Origin: Thermanaerothrix daxensis
Lineage (GTDB): Bacteria > Chloroflexota > Anaerolineae > Anaerolineales > Anaerolineaceae
Length of the DNA: 64,000 bases
Direction of reading: 5' to 3'
NCBI RefSeq assembly: GCF_001306145.1
Contig: NZ_LGKO01000004.1
Coordinates: forward strand, 276,951 to 340,950
The position numbers were made by a program, and so were the translations under genes. The notes under the pieces were generated by a model that had not been told where the DNA came from, did no database searches, and was given only the letters and a program-made list of their open reading frames with translations. This document shows, piece after piece, positions 62,997 to 64,000 of this stretch (positions within the stretch are counted from its first letter, which is position 1; each line of letters begins with the position of its first letter).

Positions 62997-63462
62997 CGCC
63001 GCTTTGCCCACCGTGCTTTTCTACCAACCGGATATTGGTGATTTGGGCTGTTTTCTCAACCGCTTTCACCATATCATACACAGTCAAAGCACTAACCACC
63101 ACTGCGGTCAATGCTTCCATCTCCACGCCAGTTTTAGCAGTAGTACGGGCTGTTGCTGTGATGAGAACACCCGGAAGCCCGTCTTCAAGTGTCAATTGCA
63201 CATCTACCTGATGCAATGGCAATGGGTGGCACAAAGGAATCAATTCCGAGGTGCGTTTAGCCGCCATAATCCCGGCCACTTGGGCCACTGCCAGCACATC
63301 GCCTTTTTTCATCAGACCTTGCCGAATCAAAGCCAGCGTTTCAGGCTTGAGCCTGACCTCACCTTTTGCAACGGCAACCCTCACCGTATCGGGCTTGGCA
63401 GAAACATCCACCATTCGTGCCCGACCCTGTTCGTCCAGATGAGTCAGCGTCTCTCCGCTCAT
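62980..63462 (-). CDS. moaC: Cyclic pyranopterin monophosphate synthase MoaC
   Basis: Second step of molybdenum cofactor synthesis. The 160-residue protein has [73 protein letters not shown] 63462 is 8 bases from a -10 box, so its mRNA seems leaderless. Its 3' end overlaps the start of moaDE. Confidence 0.96.
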   Translation of the reverse strand: MSGETLTHLDEQGRARMVDVSAKPDTVRVAVAKGEVRLKPETLALIRQGLMKKGDVLAVAQVAGIMAAKRTSELIPLCHPLPLHQVDVQLTLEDGLPGVLITATARTTAKTGVEMEALTAVVVSALTVYDMVKAVEKTAQITNIRLVEKHGGQSGDVVNE

Positions 63463-63469
63463 ATGCCTA

Positions 63470-63475
63470 ATTATA
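63470..63475 (-). promoter_or_regulatory. -10 box of a leaderless moaC mRNA
   Basis: TATAAT on the minus strand is followed by 7 bases and then the moaC ATG, so transcription would begin at or next to the start codon. The -35 (TGGTGT at 17 bases) is weak. Confidence 0.5.
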
Positions 63476-63593
63476 CAATCTCTGGTGGAAGTACACCATA
63501 TAGAGATCGCAACTCGCCACGAACCACCAAAAGGAACTAAACACGGCAAAGCATAGGGAAATCAGACCAATTCAACAGAGCAGAAAGTGTCGT

Positions 63594-63663
63594 GAGAATT
63601 ATTCTCGGCAATTAATCTGTGGGGTGTGACATAATTGAAGCAAAGCACCACAAACTTTATTTT
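63594..63663 (+). promoter_or_regulatory. Promoter and upstream palindrome of the aldolase gene
   Basis: TTGAAG (63635-63640), 17 bases, TATTTT (63658-63663). The palindrome GAGAAT-T-ATTCTC (63594-63606) lies about 30 bases upstream of the -35, a place for an activator or a second regulator. The rest of the gap 63463-63680 shows nothing clear. Confidence 0.5.
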
Positions 63664-63680
63664 ATTATGGAGATCAGCAT

Positions 63681-64000
63681 ATGGCATCTCTTCCCGAACA
63701 GATTGCTCAAATCGGGCGCCGAATGTCTGAACGACGCTTGACCGACATGTCCGGAGGCAACATCAGTGCCAGAGAAGGCGACACCCTCTACATCACCCCC
63801 AAATACAGCGGCAGCCGATACCACTGGCAACTGACCCCTCAGGACATCCTCAGCGGCCCCCTGACGTTGGACGACTGGCTCCATCACCCCCGCTTTTCCC
63901 GGGAGGGCAAAGCCCATCTCCTCATCTACCAAACCTTCCCGAACGTCCAGGCGGTCATCCACGCCCACCCTTTCCACGTCCTCCCCTTCTGCTCCCTCTC
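63681..64000 (+). CDS. Class II aldolase/adducin family protein (5' part only)
   Basis: The first 106 residues of a sugar-phosphate aldolase-like protein. [18 protein letters not shown] (about 23-40) is the substrate phosphate region and [12 protein letters not shown] holds two zinc-ligand histidines, as in fuculose-1-phosphate aldolase and related enzymes. The rest lies beyond the window. GGAG is 8 bases before the ATG. The exact substrate cannot be told. Confidence 0.88.
   Translation, partial: MASLPEQIAQIGRRMSERRLTDMSGGNISAREGDTLYITPKYSGSRYHWQLTPQDILSGPLTLDDWLHHPRFSREGKAHLLIYQTFPNVQAVIHAHPFHVLPFCSL

Overview
The window looks like a chromosomal stretch from a Chloroflexota bacterium, most likely Anaerolineae-like. 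This is inferred from gene content and style: roughly 55% GC, Thr/Pro-rich linkers in exported proteins, several Ser/Thr kinases, a MurA with Asp in place of the catalytic Cys, paired TIGR03960/TIGR03936-type radical-SAM genes and a baseplate-J-like membrane protein. I saw no rRNA, tRNA, CRISPR array, transposase or prophage. Coding density is very high; the only gene-free stretch over 300 bases is 8589-8953.

Region 1 (1-10939, minus strand) is a glycerol/dihydroxyacetone locus. In transcription order it holds dhaR, a regulated leader, glpF, dhaK, dhaL, glpK, a small membrane protein, a GlpA-type glycerol-3-phosphate dehydrogenase, then genes for an SdhB-like iron-sulfur protein and two SdhC/SdhD-like haem-b anchors, and dhaM (cut by the window edge). 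No SdhA is encoded here. The simplest reading is a glycerol-3-phosphate:quinone oxidoreductase that uses a succinate-dehydrogenase-type electron module in place of GlpBC. Upstream of glpF I read a sigma-70 promoter (TTGACA-N16-TACAAT) preceded by two TGTnTC-N5-GAAACA boxes centred near -59 and -90, and followed by an intrinsic terminator inside the leader. DhaR has lost the GAFTGA loop and the Walker B aspartate of sigma-54 activators, which agrees with a sigma-70 class-I activator.

Region 2 (11-19.5 kb) has murA, trxA, an FmdB-type zinc ribbon and hsp20. Then comes a tight six-gene minus-strand operon: a kinase with a PQQ-type propeller, a PP2C phosphatase, a J-domain/vWA fusion, a zinc-ribbon/FHA protein, a 79-aa unknown and an OmpR-type response regulator without a histidine kinase. 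It looks like an integrated phospho-signalling system and, with the glycerol locus, is the most interesting part of the window.

Region 3 (19.6-34.6 kb) carries purB, a DUF362 protein, glnA (adenylylation Tyr replaced by Phe), DUF971, an SH3-like protein, a Ca2+/H+ antiporter, a second kinase with a near-leaderless promoter, rpe, rpmB, and the conserved series asp23 - fakA - degV - recG - coaD - coiled-coil protein.

Region 4 (34.6-54 kb) carries lon, folC, DUF503, an SDR lacking YxxxK, the radical-SAM pair, an rRNA methyltransferase, a zinc ribbon, a ketosphinganine-reductase-like SDR overlapping ctaA, a ferredoxin, an aspartase/fumarase, polyphosphate glucokinase, mltG-ruvX, the baseplate-J-like protein, a pseudouridine synthase, a lipoprotein, an exonuclease and an AIM24 protein.

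Region 5 (54-64 kb) has rpsF-ssb-rpsR behind a structured leader, a parvulin-type foldase, smc-rnc, thrC, a moaD-moaE fusion and moaC, and the start of a class II aldolase. Haem A synthase and the haem-b anchors suggest respiration, with oxygen as a likely acceptor.
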